Source of the DNA: Anaerolineae bacterium | Lineage (GTDB): Bacteria; Chloroflexota; Anaerolineae; Aggregatilineales; Phototrophicaceae | Assembly: GCA_023382675.1 (NCBI GenBank) | Contig: JAHDWN010000002.1 | Span: 89,340-153,339 of the forward strand | Direction of reading: 5' to 3' | Length of the DNA: 64,000 bases | Part shown: positions 24,688 to 32,506 of the stretch, in pieces | Position numbering within the stretch: the first letter of the stretch is position 1 | Layout of the letters: every line of letters starts with the position of its first letter | Position numbers and translations under genes: made by a program | Notes under the pieces: generated by a model | What the model was told of the DNA's origin: nothing | The model's database searches: none | The model's input: only the letters and a program-made list of their open reading frames with translations

Positions 24688-26766
24688 ATGACCATCATGT
24701 CTGACGATCAAGGCTGGATACTGCAAACTGCCCACACCGCCTACGCCCTGGCGATCAACGAGGCGGGCTATCTGGTGCAGCGCTACTGGGGGGCACGGCT
24801 GCCCCATCAGGATGACTACCCACCGCCGCCCGAAGCAGACGGCTGGGCGTCGTTCAACGGGCCGGGACAGCTGCTCCCGGAGGAATACCCGGCTTACGCC
24901 GGCCCTAAATACGTCGAACCCTGCCTCAAAGTGACCTTTGCCGATGGCGTGCGCGACACTGTTCTGCAATTCGAGCGAGCGGAGGTGAGTGAAGACACGC
25001 TCGAACTCCACTTTCATGACGTGCATTACCCGCTGCATCTGACACTGCATTATCGCCTCCACACCACCGACGACCTGATCGAACGCAGCGTCAGCCTGAC
25101 CAACGCCGGAGCCACACCGATCACGTTAGAGCGCGTGCTCTCGGCGCAGTGGCATCCGCCACAGCGGGGCAAATATCGCCTGTCGCATCTGGCCGGGCGC
25201 TGGCTCGACGAGTTCCGCCTGCATCGCGACTGGCTGCCACACGGCGTCACCCGCCTGGAGAGCCGCCGCCTGACGACCAGCCATCACCATAATCCCTGGT
25301 TTGCCCTCGACGATGGCCGCGCAAACGAAGATGATGGCGAGGTCTGGTTCGGCACGCTGGCCTGGAGCGGCAACTGGGTGCTTCTCGCCGAGGAAACTGA
25401 CTTTGGCGCGACGCGCGTCAGCCTGGGGATCAACGATTGGGATTTTGCCTGGCTGCTTGAGCCGGGCGAGACCTTCACCACGCCGAGCGCCTACGCCGGT
25501 TGGACAGATGGCGGTTTCGGCGCAGCCAGCCGCACATTGCACGATTATGTCCGCGCGCATCTGCCTCACGGCGACCAACTGCACGCTATCCTCTACAACT
25601 CGTGGGAAGCGACACTCTTTGACGTGAGCGAGGCCGGGCAGGCGCAGCTTGCCGAGGTGGCGGCATCGCTCGGCGTTGAACTGTTTGTCGTCGATGACGG
25701 CTGGTTCAAAAGCCGCTTGTGGGACAACGCCGGGCTGGGCGATTGGACACCCGATCCGGTCAAATTCCCACATGGCCTCACGCCGTTGATTGAGGGTGTC
25801 AAAGCACTTGGCATGGAATTTGGCATCTGGATCGAACCAGAGATGGTCAACCCAGATAGCGATCTCTACCGAGCGCATCCTGATTGGGTCATCAATTTCC
25901 CGACGCGCGCGCGCACGACTGCGCGTAGCCAGTTGATCCTCAACCTGGCGCGGACAGATGTACAGGATTATCTGATCACCCAGTTTGATGCTCTGCTCCG
26001 CGATCATGACATCCGCTTTGTCAAATGGGACATGAACCGCAACATCAGCGAGCCGGGCTGGCCGGCCGCACCGCGCGAACCACGCGAACTCTGGGTGCGC
26101 TACGTCCAGGGCGTCTATCGCGTCTGGGGAACGCTGCGGGCGCGCCATCCGCACGTCATCTGGCAGAGCTGTTCCGGCGGCGGCGGGCGGGCGGATCTGG
26201 CCATTCTGCGCCATGCGGATCAGATCTGGGTCAGCGATAACACCGAGGCTACGGCACGCCTGCGCATTCAGGAAGGCTTCTCGCAATGCTTCCCGGCGCA
26301 GGTCATGGAAGCCTGGGTGACGGATGCCGGGCGCGGGCAGGTACCGCTCGAATTCCGCTTTCACGTGAGCATGAGCGGCGTCCTCGGTCTGGGCGGCAAT
26401 CTGCTCCAATGGAGCGACGACGAGCGCGCCACCGCCGCCAGATGGATCGCCTATTACAAGCAGATCCGCGCCATCGTCCAGCTTGGCGACCAGTATCGCC
26501 TGCTGTCAGCGCATGACGGGCAGTTCAGCGCCATGCAGTACATGGACAAGGAACGCAATCACGGCGTGGTCTTTGCCTATCGCGTCTGGCTGCCAGATCC
26601 GACGATCCTGCCACCGATCCGGCTGCGCGGGCTGATCCCGGATGCCCATTACGAGATTCAGGGCATCGACGGCGAACGCAGCGGCCTGGCCTGGATGCGC
26701 GACGGCCTGCGCCTGCCGCTCGCCAATCTGGAGAGCGCCGTCCATACGATCCGGCGTCTGGATTGA
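24688..26766 (+). CDS. GH36 alpha-galactosidase
   Basis: The enzyme (692 aa) hydrolyses terminal alpha-galactosides such as raffinose-family sugars. The N-terminal beta-sandwich is followed by the catalytic barrel, with NSWEATLFDVSE, VVDDGWF and GIWIEPEMVNPDSDLY. The nucleophile is the aspartate of KWDMNR (about residue 448) and the acid/base is the aspartate of SDNTEA (about 516); CSGGGGRADL lies between them. No signal peptide is visible, so it should be cytoplasmic. Length and motifs match bacterial GH36 enzymes of about 700 residues. ATG 24688 has AGAAG 7 bases upstream; ATG 24697 is equally possible. Confidence 0.92.
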   Translation: MTIMSDDQGWILQTAHTAYALAINEAGYLVQRYWGARLPHQDDYPPPPEADGWASFNGPGQLLPEEYPAYAGPKYVEPCLKVTFADGVRDTVLQFERAEVSEDTLELHFHDVHYPLHLTLHYRLHTTDDLIERSVSLTNAGATPITLERVLSAQWHPPQRGKYRLSHLAGRWLDEFRLHRDWLPHGVTRLESRRLTTSHHHNPWFALDDGRANEDDGEVWFGTLAWSGNWVLLAEETDFGATRVSLGINDWDFAWLLEPGETFTTPSAYAGWTDGGFGAASRTLHDYVRAHLPHGDQLHAILYNSWEATLFDVSEAGQAQLAEVAASLGVELFVVDDGWFKSRLWDNAGLGDWTPDPVKFPHGLTPLIEGVKALGMEFGIWIEPEMVNPDSDLYRAHPDWVINFPTRARTTARSQLILNLARTDVQDYLITQFDALLRDHDIRFVKWDMNRNISEPGWPAAPREPRELWVRYVQGVYRVWGTLRARHPHVIWQSCSGGGGRADLAILRHADQIWVSDNTEATARLRIQEGFSQCFPAQVMEAWVTDAGRGQVPLEFRFHVSMSGVLGLGGNLLQWSDDERATAARWIAYYKQIRAIVQLGDQYRLLSAHDGQFSAMQYMDKERNHGVVFAYRVWLPDPTILPPIRLRGLIPDAHYEIQGIDGERSGLAWMRDGLRLPLANLESAVHTIRRLD

Positions 26767-26778
26767 TGTGAATCTTGC

Positions 26779-27417
26779 TCAGTAGAACTTGACGATGATG
26801 TCGTCGATCAGGTCGGCGGCCTGCTCGGCGCTCTTGATGGCGTGGATCATGTGGCGGTAGATTTCACGCAGCTTGAACATCCTGACCACGTCGTCCATCG
26901 CCATCGACTCGTTATCGTACAGATCAGCCAGCGCTTTGACATAGAGATTGTCCATCCGGTTTTCCAGGGCACGTACACGCACCGCGTGCTGCCCCGCCTT
27001 GCGCGGTTGGGTTTCGAGGTTCTGGATCGCCAGGTAAAGCTCTTTAGCACACTGATGGATGACAGCGGCCATCGCCTTCAGATGATCGTTCGGCACGACC
27101 TTGAGCACATACATATCGCGCGTCGTCGAGTAGACGTGATCGAGCACGTCGTCCAGCGCGCGCGATAAGCCGAACAGGTCTTCACGGTCGATGGGGGTGA
27201 TGAAGGTTTTGCGCAGCTTCACGATCAGGCCGCGGCGCACCTCGTCCGCCTCGCGTTCGACATCACGGACGCGCAGCGCATGATCTTTGGTTGGCGCGTT
27301 CATGAAGCTACCGAGCGCGAGCGTACCCTGCACCAGCCACTCAGTTTGCAGGAGCAACCGGGCAGCAAATGGACTCGACTTCGGTCGGCCTGATCGCTGG
27401 AGAAGCGGCACCCTCAT
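26779..27417 (-). CDS. DUF47 (PhoU-like) phosphate transport regulator
   Basis: The protein (212 aa) is an all-helical PhoU-like member of the DUF47 family. Typical elements are VRDVEREADEVRRGLIVKLR, TFITPIDREDLFGLSRALDD, and IHAIKSAEQAADLIDDIIVK at the end. DUF47 proteins are usually encoded with Pit transporters and are thought to control their activity. The ATG overlaps the stop of the pit gene by four bases (ATGA), implying translational coupling. A longer open frame running into pit in another frame is an artefact. Confidence 0.92.
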   Translation of the reverse strand: MRVPLLQRSGRPKSSPFAARLLLQTEWLVQGTLALGSFMNAPTKDHALRVRDVEREADEVRRGLIVKLRKTFITPIDREDLFGLSRALDDVLDHVYSTTRDMYVLKVVPNDHLKAMAAVIHQCAKELYLAIQNLETQPRKAGQHAVRVRALENRMDNLYVKALADLYDNESMAMDDVVRMFKLREIYRHMIHAIKSAEQAADLIDDIIVKFY

Positions 27418-28397
27418 GAGACGATCCGCGTCGTGATCTCGTAGAGTATCGCCCCGACCAGAGCGGAGACCGGCAGCGTCAGCACCCACGCATTCAGGAT
27501 TTGGCGGAAGATGCCCCAGCGCACTTTGCGCAGCCGCTCTGCGCTGCCCGCACCGACTATCGCGGATGCAATCACCTGCGAGCCGCTGATCGGGCTGCCG
27601 AGCAGAGACGAACTGACCAGCACCATACATGAGGCTGTCTGCGCACCAAAGCCATGAATAGGCTGCACGTTGTAAAGCCGGTTGCCCAGCGTGTGGACGA
27701 CGCGGCGGCTGCCGACGAATGTCCCGGCGGCCATCGCCAGCGCAGCAAACGCAGCCGACCAGTACGGTATTGCAAAGTCCGAATGAGTCGTCGCCATCGT
27801 GCCGAGCGCGACAATGCCCATCAGCTTCTGGCCGTCGTTCGATCCAAACGACACCGCCACCAGCGAACTGAGGATCACCTGCCCGGCTTTGAACCAGCCG
27901 TTGATGCTCGGTGATACCCATGTCCCGAAGCGGCGCACGACTTTCACAATCACGTAGCCTGCGGCGATGCCGAGCAAGGGCGACAGGAAGAGCGCGAGCA
28001 AAGTTTTGATGACGCCGGGCGCGACGATGGCTTGAACGCCAAAGCCAGCCCACGCCGCGCCGAGCAAACTGCCGATAAACGCCTGGGTGGTGCTGCACGG
28101 GATACGCAGAAATGTAGCAAGGCCAATCCAACCGACTGCGCCGCCCAGCGCAGCGATGATGACCGGGGTTGTCACGGCGTTCAAGCTGATCAGATCGACG
28201 CTGATCGTACCGGCGACGGCGATGCCAAACACAAACGGGCCAATACACATGCTGATGATTGCCAGCGCGAGCGCGGTGTTCGGCTTCAGGGCGCGTGAAG
28301 AAATAACCGTAGCAATAACACTACCCGCGCCATTAACGCCGTTCAAATAGCCAAAGGCGAATGTGAGTATGAGAATGAGGATGAAACTGGGCGTCAT
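27414..28397 (-). CDS. pit: PiT-family inorganic phosphate transporter
   Basis: This 327-aa transporter has about ten membrane helices. The duplicated PiT signatures appear as FGYLNGVNGAGSVIATVISS near the N terminus and VSFGSNDGQKLMG in the second half, with the PCSTTQAFIGSLLGA and GSPISGSQVIAS loops. It moves phosphate with a cation. It is co-transcribed with the DUF47 regulator, and four Pho-box-like hexamers lie 28-66 bases upstream of its ATG, indicating control by phosphate supply. Confidence 0.94.
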   Translation of the reverse strand: MTPSFILILILTFAFGYLNGVNGAGSVIATVISSRALKPNTALALAIISMCIGPFVFGIAVAGTISVDLISLNAVTTPVIIAALGGAVGWIGLATFLRIPCSTTQAFIGSLLGAAWAGFGVQAIVAPGVIKTLLALFLSPLLGIAAGYVIVKVVRRFGTWVSPSINGWFKAGQVILSSLVAVSFGSNDGQKLMGIVALGTMATTHSDFAIPYWSAAFAALAMAAGTFVGSRRVVHTLGNRLYNVQPIHGFGAQTASCMVLVSSSLLGSPISGSQVIASAIVGAGSAERLRKVRWGIFRQILNAWVLTLPVSALVGAILYEITTRIVS

Positions 28398-28424
28398 CGG
28401 ACAAGACTTCCAATACGATCTTTT

Positions 28425-28463
28425 TGTTAAAGGAAGTTTAAGCCCATGTTAAGCCAATGTCAA
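28425..28463 (-). promoter_or_regulatory. Four tandem Pho-box-like hexamers with 11-bp period upstream of pit
   Basis: On the reverse strand the hexamers read TTGACA, TTAACA, TTAAAC and TTAACA, each separated by exactly five bases. This is the arrangement of PhoP boxes in Bacillus (TTAACA-like, 11-bp period), and the spacing also matches the half-sites of proteobacterial Pho boxes. The last hexamer ends 28 bases before the pit start. Confidence 0.75.
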
Positions 28464-28607
28464 GTAGGCGAAATGACCCAGGCGCATTTATTCCCGTAGC
28501 AGCGAGCGCAGGCAAGCCTATTCAATGGTTGATATGTTAAGAAATCTTGATGTAGGGGCAATCCGATGGATTGCCCAGGGCCGCCTGCCGCATTGCGTCA
28601 GATGTGC

Positions 28608-30965
28608 TCAGCGGATGGTAATACGCACCGGCAGCACACCGACAACACCGTCGAGCGTTGTCTCACCAGCGACGGGCAGATCCTGCGCCTGGAGATTGGC
28701 GTCGAAGCCATAGACCTTGACCCAGAGCTGATAGTCTCCCGGTGCAAGCGCTGGCGGCAGTTGCAGCGCCCGGTGATCCCAGATGAGGACGCCCGGTGGC
28801 CATTGTGTTGTTGGCACAAAACCCCAGCGTGGCTGCGCATCGACCTGCGCGACCGGCGCGCCGTCGGCTGCGCGCAGATACAGACCGATGGTGTAATCGG
28901 CGCCCAGCGGGCGAGCCGCCTGCCAGACCAGCGACACCGGCAGCGCGTCGCCGGGTGCATAGGTCTCCCCGCGCGGTAGGTCAAAGCCTACCAGCGCAAT
29001 GTCATCGCCATAGACCAGATCGGTGGTCGCCTCCGGCCAGCGCAGGCCATACGGATCGGGCGCATCGACGCTCGCGAATTCGACCAGGCGCACCTGTGGC
29101 GCAGTTTCGAGTGTGCGCAGCGGGTAGTAATGCGCCGCCAGGAACTGCTCGACCGGGCGCACACTCCAGGGCAGCGCCGGGCCCAGATTTTCCAACAGCC
29201 ACAGCCGGTCGTGGCCGCGAGCGAGGTCGTAGATGAAAAATACCGACTGCATCTTGACCAACAGGTCGGGATTTTCCGCCGCGACTTCCGGCGCTTGCTC
29301 CGGGCTGGGACGGTCGCCGGGGTTGAGCGGCAGCGCGATCGTGCGGGCGGCGTCGCGCCACTTACCGTAGTTGAAGAAGAAATCGACGTAGGCCGGGTTG
29401 CTCAGGATGACAATGTCGCCGGCGGTCGTCTCCTGCTCGATGATCGGCAGCATGGCGTGCAGCGCCTCGTTCCCGGCGTCATAGCGCGGGTCGGTAGCAT
29501 ACAGCGCCCGCAGCGAGACAAACGTCAGCGCGAGCCAGGCCAGCAGCAGCGCCAGGCTGCCGCGCGCGCGCGCCGGTCGCGTACTGAGCCGCCACAGCCA
29601 TGCCACGCTGCCCAGGATCAACGCCGCGAAGCCGACGCCCCAGAGCGGCAGTCCGGCGCGCACCCAGGCGAAATCGAGCGGAACCGTGTCCCAGATCTGC
29701 GGGATCACGACCCAGCGCAGATACTGCACGAAGTTCAGCCCATCGCCCCACTCGATCAGACCGCCGGATTCCGGCGGCAGCGCAGCAGCGTAATCGCCCC
29801 AGCGCACCGAGACGGCTGTGATCTGCACCCACAGGCTGAACGCACCAACAACGAGCACGATCAACGCCCAACCACGCTGTTTCAGGCGCGCAAACACCGG
29901 CAAAGCGGCCAGGATCAGAAACGGCACGACCGGGATCATCGAGCGTGGTGGCCAGGACAGCCCGCCGAACCAATGCGGCCCCGTCAGCACCGCGTAGCCC
30001 AGCGCGAACGCCAGCAGCATGAGCAGCGCCACGATCACGTAACGCGGCCTGCGCTGGCGCAGCAGCCAGTACGCGCCGGGGATCGCCAGCAGCGTGACCG
30101 GCGAGGTCGCCCAGACGCTGCCGCCGATGCTGAGCAGGTAGCTGTGCAGCGCCGTAAGCAGAAAATCGCGATCTGCGCCCAGCCGCCCCAGAAGATCATA
30201 TCGGTCGCCGACGATGCCGCCGCCGAACAGGTTCGCCAGCAGGAAGACCCCGGCGGCGACGCCGACCAACAGCAGCGCCAGGGCGATCACGCGCCCGGCA
30301 TTGCCGCGCAGTTCCGGCAGCACGATCACGAGGATGGCCGGGAGCGAAAAAGCAGCGGCGGCGCGGGTGAGCAGCATCACCCCCACGGTCAGCGCCAGCC
30401 CCGCCAGCCATGTCACGCGGTAGCCGGAGGCGCGGGCGCGTTCTGCCGTGTAAGCCGCCAGCAGGATCGTCAGCAGCGTCAGTGGTTCACGAAAGAACGT
30501 TTTGCTGTAAGGCACGACAATCGTCGTCAGGCCGAAGGCCAGCGCCGCCCATAATGCCGTGCGCGCGTCGTAATTCAGAGCCTGCACGTAGAGATAGAGC
30601 ACGCAAGCCGCCAGCGCGACCACCAGGATGTTGAAGATCCAGACGGTATGCACCAGGCCGAGGCCGGGCACCGCATTTGCCAGCGCGTACAGGCCGCTGG
30701 CCAGGATGATCGGCAGCGGCTCGGCGTTGACGGCGAGCAGTGGATTATCGGCAGTCGGATCGAACGTGGCGGGCAGTCGCTCGCTCATCATCAGATCGAC
30801 ACGAAAATCGCCAAAACGATAAAAGCTGCCGGTCGCGTTCAGCAGGAGTTTGCTATCGCCGCTTTCGATGTTGCCGCTGTAGACCAGCATGTAGGCGCTG
30901 GCGAGCATTACAAACAGCGCCACCAGCAGGGCGCTGTGCTGTCGGCCTGGAAAATGTTTGATCAT
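28608..30965 (-). CDS. Large polytopic membrane protein, GT-C glycosyltransferase-like
   Basis: The protein (785 aa) has about 11-13 membrane helices in its first ~490 residues and a C-terminal soluble part of about 280 residues. An acidic loop after the first helix (YSGNIESGDSKLLLNATGSF) and a second-helix pattern followed by alternating Ala/Leu-rich helices resemble ArnT/PMT-type GT-C glycosyltransferases that use lipid-linked sugars, but I see no decisive signature. The C-terminal part contains a beta-rich segment (LPVSLVWQAARPLGADYTIG) like those in many Chloroflexota membrane proteins. A TATAAT box ends 8 bases before the ATG, so the mRNA is probably nearly leaderless. Confidence 0.72.
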   Translation of the reverse strand: MIKHFPGRQHSALLVALFVMLASAYMLVYSGNIESGDSKLLLNATGSFYRFGDFRVDLMMSERLPATFDPTADNPLLAVNAEPLPIILASGLYALANAVPGLGLVHTVWIFNILVVALAACVLYLYVQALNYDARTALWAALAFGLTTIVVPYSKTFFREPLTLLTILLAAYTAERARASGYRVTWLAGLALTVGVMLLTRAAAAFSLPAILVIVLPELRGNAGRVIALALLLVGVAAGVFLLANLFGGGIVGDRYDLLGRLGADRDFLLTALHSYLLSIGGSVWATSPVTLLAIPGAYWLLRQRRPRYVIVALLMLLAFALGYAVLTGPHWFGGLSWPPRSMIPVVPFLILAALPVFARLKQRGWALIVLVVGAFSLWVQITAVSVRWGDYAAALPPESGGLIEWGDGLNFVQYLRWVVIPQIWDTVPLDFAWVRAGLPLWGVGFAALILGSVAWLWRLSTRPARARGSLALLLAWLALTFVSLRALYATDPRYDAGNEALHAMLPIIEQETTAGDIVILSNPAYVDFFFNYGKWRDAARTIALPLNPGDRPSPEQAPEVAAENPDLLVKMQSVFFIYDLARGHDRLWLLENLGPALPWSVRPVEQFLAAHYYPLRTLETAPQVRLVEFASVDAPDPYGLRWPEATTDLVYGDDIALVGFDLPRGETYAPGDALPVSLVWQAARPLGADYTIGLYLRAADGAPVAQVDAQPRWGFVPTTQWPPGVLIWDHRALQLPPALAPGDYQLWVKVYGFDANLQAQDLPVAGETTLDGVVGVLPVRITIR

Positions 30966-30973
30966 AACAGGCG

Positions 30974-30979
30974 ATTATA
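30974..30979 (-). promoter_or_regulatory. Consensus -10 box (TATAAT), near-leaderless
   Basis: On the reverse strand TATAAT is followed by 8 bases and then the ATG at 30965. The predicted transcript would start about two bases before the start codon. Confidence 0.55.
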
Positions 30980-31004
30980 GCGTGAGGTGATCGCGGCGGC
31001 AGCG

Positions 31005-31036
31005 AAAAAAGATCGGGCGTGCCTAAGACACGCCCG
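31005..31036 (-). terminator. Rho-independent terminator after the TPR gene
   Basis: On the reverse strand CGGGCGTG pairs with CACGCCCG over a 7-base loop and is followed by ATC and six T residues. It lies 25 bases after the TPR stop codon. Confidence 0.85.
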
Positions 31037-31060
31037 CTGATCAGCCTGAAAGCGCGCAGA

Positions 31061-31609
31061 TCAGGAGGCTGGCGTGCCACCACCCATGATCTTGTTGCGG
31101 ATACCGATCAGGCCCTTGAGCACACGCTGGCTCGCGGTCAGATCGCCGATTTGCTCCAGGCCGACTTCGTAGGTGGCCGCACCGGCCATGAGTTTGCCTT
31201 CGCGTACCTGCAAATCGCCCATCGCCAGCAGCGTTTCGCCGTAGAGCTTGTTTTCGCCCATCTCCTGGAAGACATCGGCGGCATTCCGGTAGCACTGGTA
31301 GGCCTGTTCACGGTCGCCGAGCGCCACGTAGACACCACCCATGTTGCCGAGTACCTTGGCCGCGCGGAGGGCATCATCTGCCTCCTGGAAGATCGCCAGT
31401 GCCACTTGCATCGCATCCAGCGCCTGCTGATTTTCGCCGAGCGCGCGATGTACCAGGCCGATGTTGGTCTGCATTTCCCCGGCCATGTCGCGCTGGCCTT
31501 CACTCTCGTAGGCTTCGTGCGCCTGCTGGAATGCCCGTGCAGCCGACTCGTATTCCTTCTGCTTGAAGAGTTTCACACCTTGATCTTGATATTCTTGTGC
31601 GGTCGCCAT
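31061..31609 (-). CDS. TPR-repeat protein
   Basis: The protein (182 aa) is built from at least four tetratricopeptide repeats, for example EYQDQGVKLFKQKEYESAAR, TNIGLVHRALGENQQALDAM, GNMGGVYVALGDREQAYQCY and LAMGDLQVREGKLMAGAATY. TPRs form a helical scaffold for protein binding. There is no signal peptide, so it is cytoplasmic. It follows the XRE regulator by 39 bases on the same strand and ends at a terminator, so the two probably form an operon in which the TPR protein may sense or modulate the regulator. Confidence 0.88.
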   Translation of the reverse strand: MATAQEYQDQGVKLFKQKEYESAARAFQQAHEAYESEGQRDMAGEMQTNIGLVHRALGENQQALDAMQVALAIFQEADDALRAAKVLGNMGGVYVALGDREQAYQCYRNAADVFQEMGENKLYGETLLAMGDLQVREGKLMAGAATYEVGLEQIGDLTASQRVLKGLIGIRNKIMGGGTPAS

Positions 31610-31648
31610 CTGAAATCCCTCATCTGATCCTTGTCACACGCTCTTGCA

Positions 31649-32392
31649 TCACATGGTGATGTCAAGGAAGCTCTCACCCACTTTGCGCAGCTTGTCGGTC
31701 GGCATCTGACTGAACATGATGGCTATTTCGATGAACCCGCGATTCAGCGGATTGGTCACGAACCGGCGCAGTTCATCGGGCAGTTCCGCCAGCCGGTTCG
31801 CCGCCTCGCGCAGCGCCAACCACTCGCCGATGTGGCTGCTGCTTTCGAGGAAATAGCTAACGTTCTTGTTGACAGCATTTGCCAGCACCGTCAAAACGTT
31901 CAAAGGCAGCGGTTGTTCACCCAACTCGTACTGCTCGATGGTGTCTGTGGACAAACCACTGCGTTCGCCTAATGCCTCCAGGCTCATACCGGCGTCCTGC
32001 CGCGCCTGGCGCAGCAGCGCGCCGACCATTCGGTCACGCAGCGCCAGGTATTCCGACTGCGCATACGTCCGCTCTTCGTGTTCGGCTTGCAGCGTCGTCG
32101 CGCTCCAGAAATGACTGACAGGCACGTCGAGATAGTAGGCCAGGATTTCCAACTGCGGCAGCGTTGGCGTGGCCTCGCCATACTCCCACATTTCCGCCAG
32201 TTCAGGCTCGACATGCAGCACGCGCGCGCAGTCCTCGACGCTTCGCTGGGCGCTCGTCCGCGCATCCCGCAAGAGCACGCCTACCATGCGCGCACGCACA
32301 CGGTAAGATTCTTCAAAGTTGACGGTTGCCGGCGCGTCCGTCTCTTCTTCCCGCTGTTTACGTAGCCGAGCGCTGATGTCCGAGAAATCCAT
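31649..32392 (-). CDS. XRE-family regulator with two helix-turn-helix domains
   Basis: This 247-aa protein contains two related Cro/C1-type domains: MVGVLLRDARTSAQRSVEDC (about residues 33-90) and MVGALLRQARQDAGMSLEAL (about 117-172), an internal duplication. The second is closer to consensus (LGERSGLSTDTIEQYELGE). The C-terminal ~70 residues are helical and may dimerise. The ATG at 32392 is chosen because GGAGG is 5 bases upstream; an ATG four codons earlier overlaps that site. It is divergent from the histidine kinase at 32507. Confidence 0.87.
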   Translation of the reverse strand: MDFSDISARLRKQREEETDAPATVNFEESYRVRARMVGVLLRDARTSAQRSVEDCARVLHVEPELAEMWEYGEATPTLPQLEILAYYLDVPVSHFWSATTLQAEHEERTYAQSEYLALRDRMVGALLRQARQDAGMSLEALGERSGLSTDTIEQYELGEQPLPLNVLTVLANAVNKNVSYFLESSSHIGEWLALREAANRLAELPDELRRFVTNPLNRGFIEIAIMFSQMPTDKLRKVGESFLDITM

Positions 32393-32506
32393 GGCTGCCT
32401 CCACCCGCAGGCGCTCACCCTATCGGCGCACAGGGCAAACGCCTAAAGATCATGATACACACGTTTTTTCGTAAAAACCCTTGACGCCGATGAGGGACTT
32501 CAAGGG

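Noticed and set aside
26779-28248. Apparent 489-residue fusion upstream of the DUF47 protein
   Set aside because: Its first half is the wrong frame of the pit gene; the ATGA overlap at 27414-27417 gives the proper DUF47 start.
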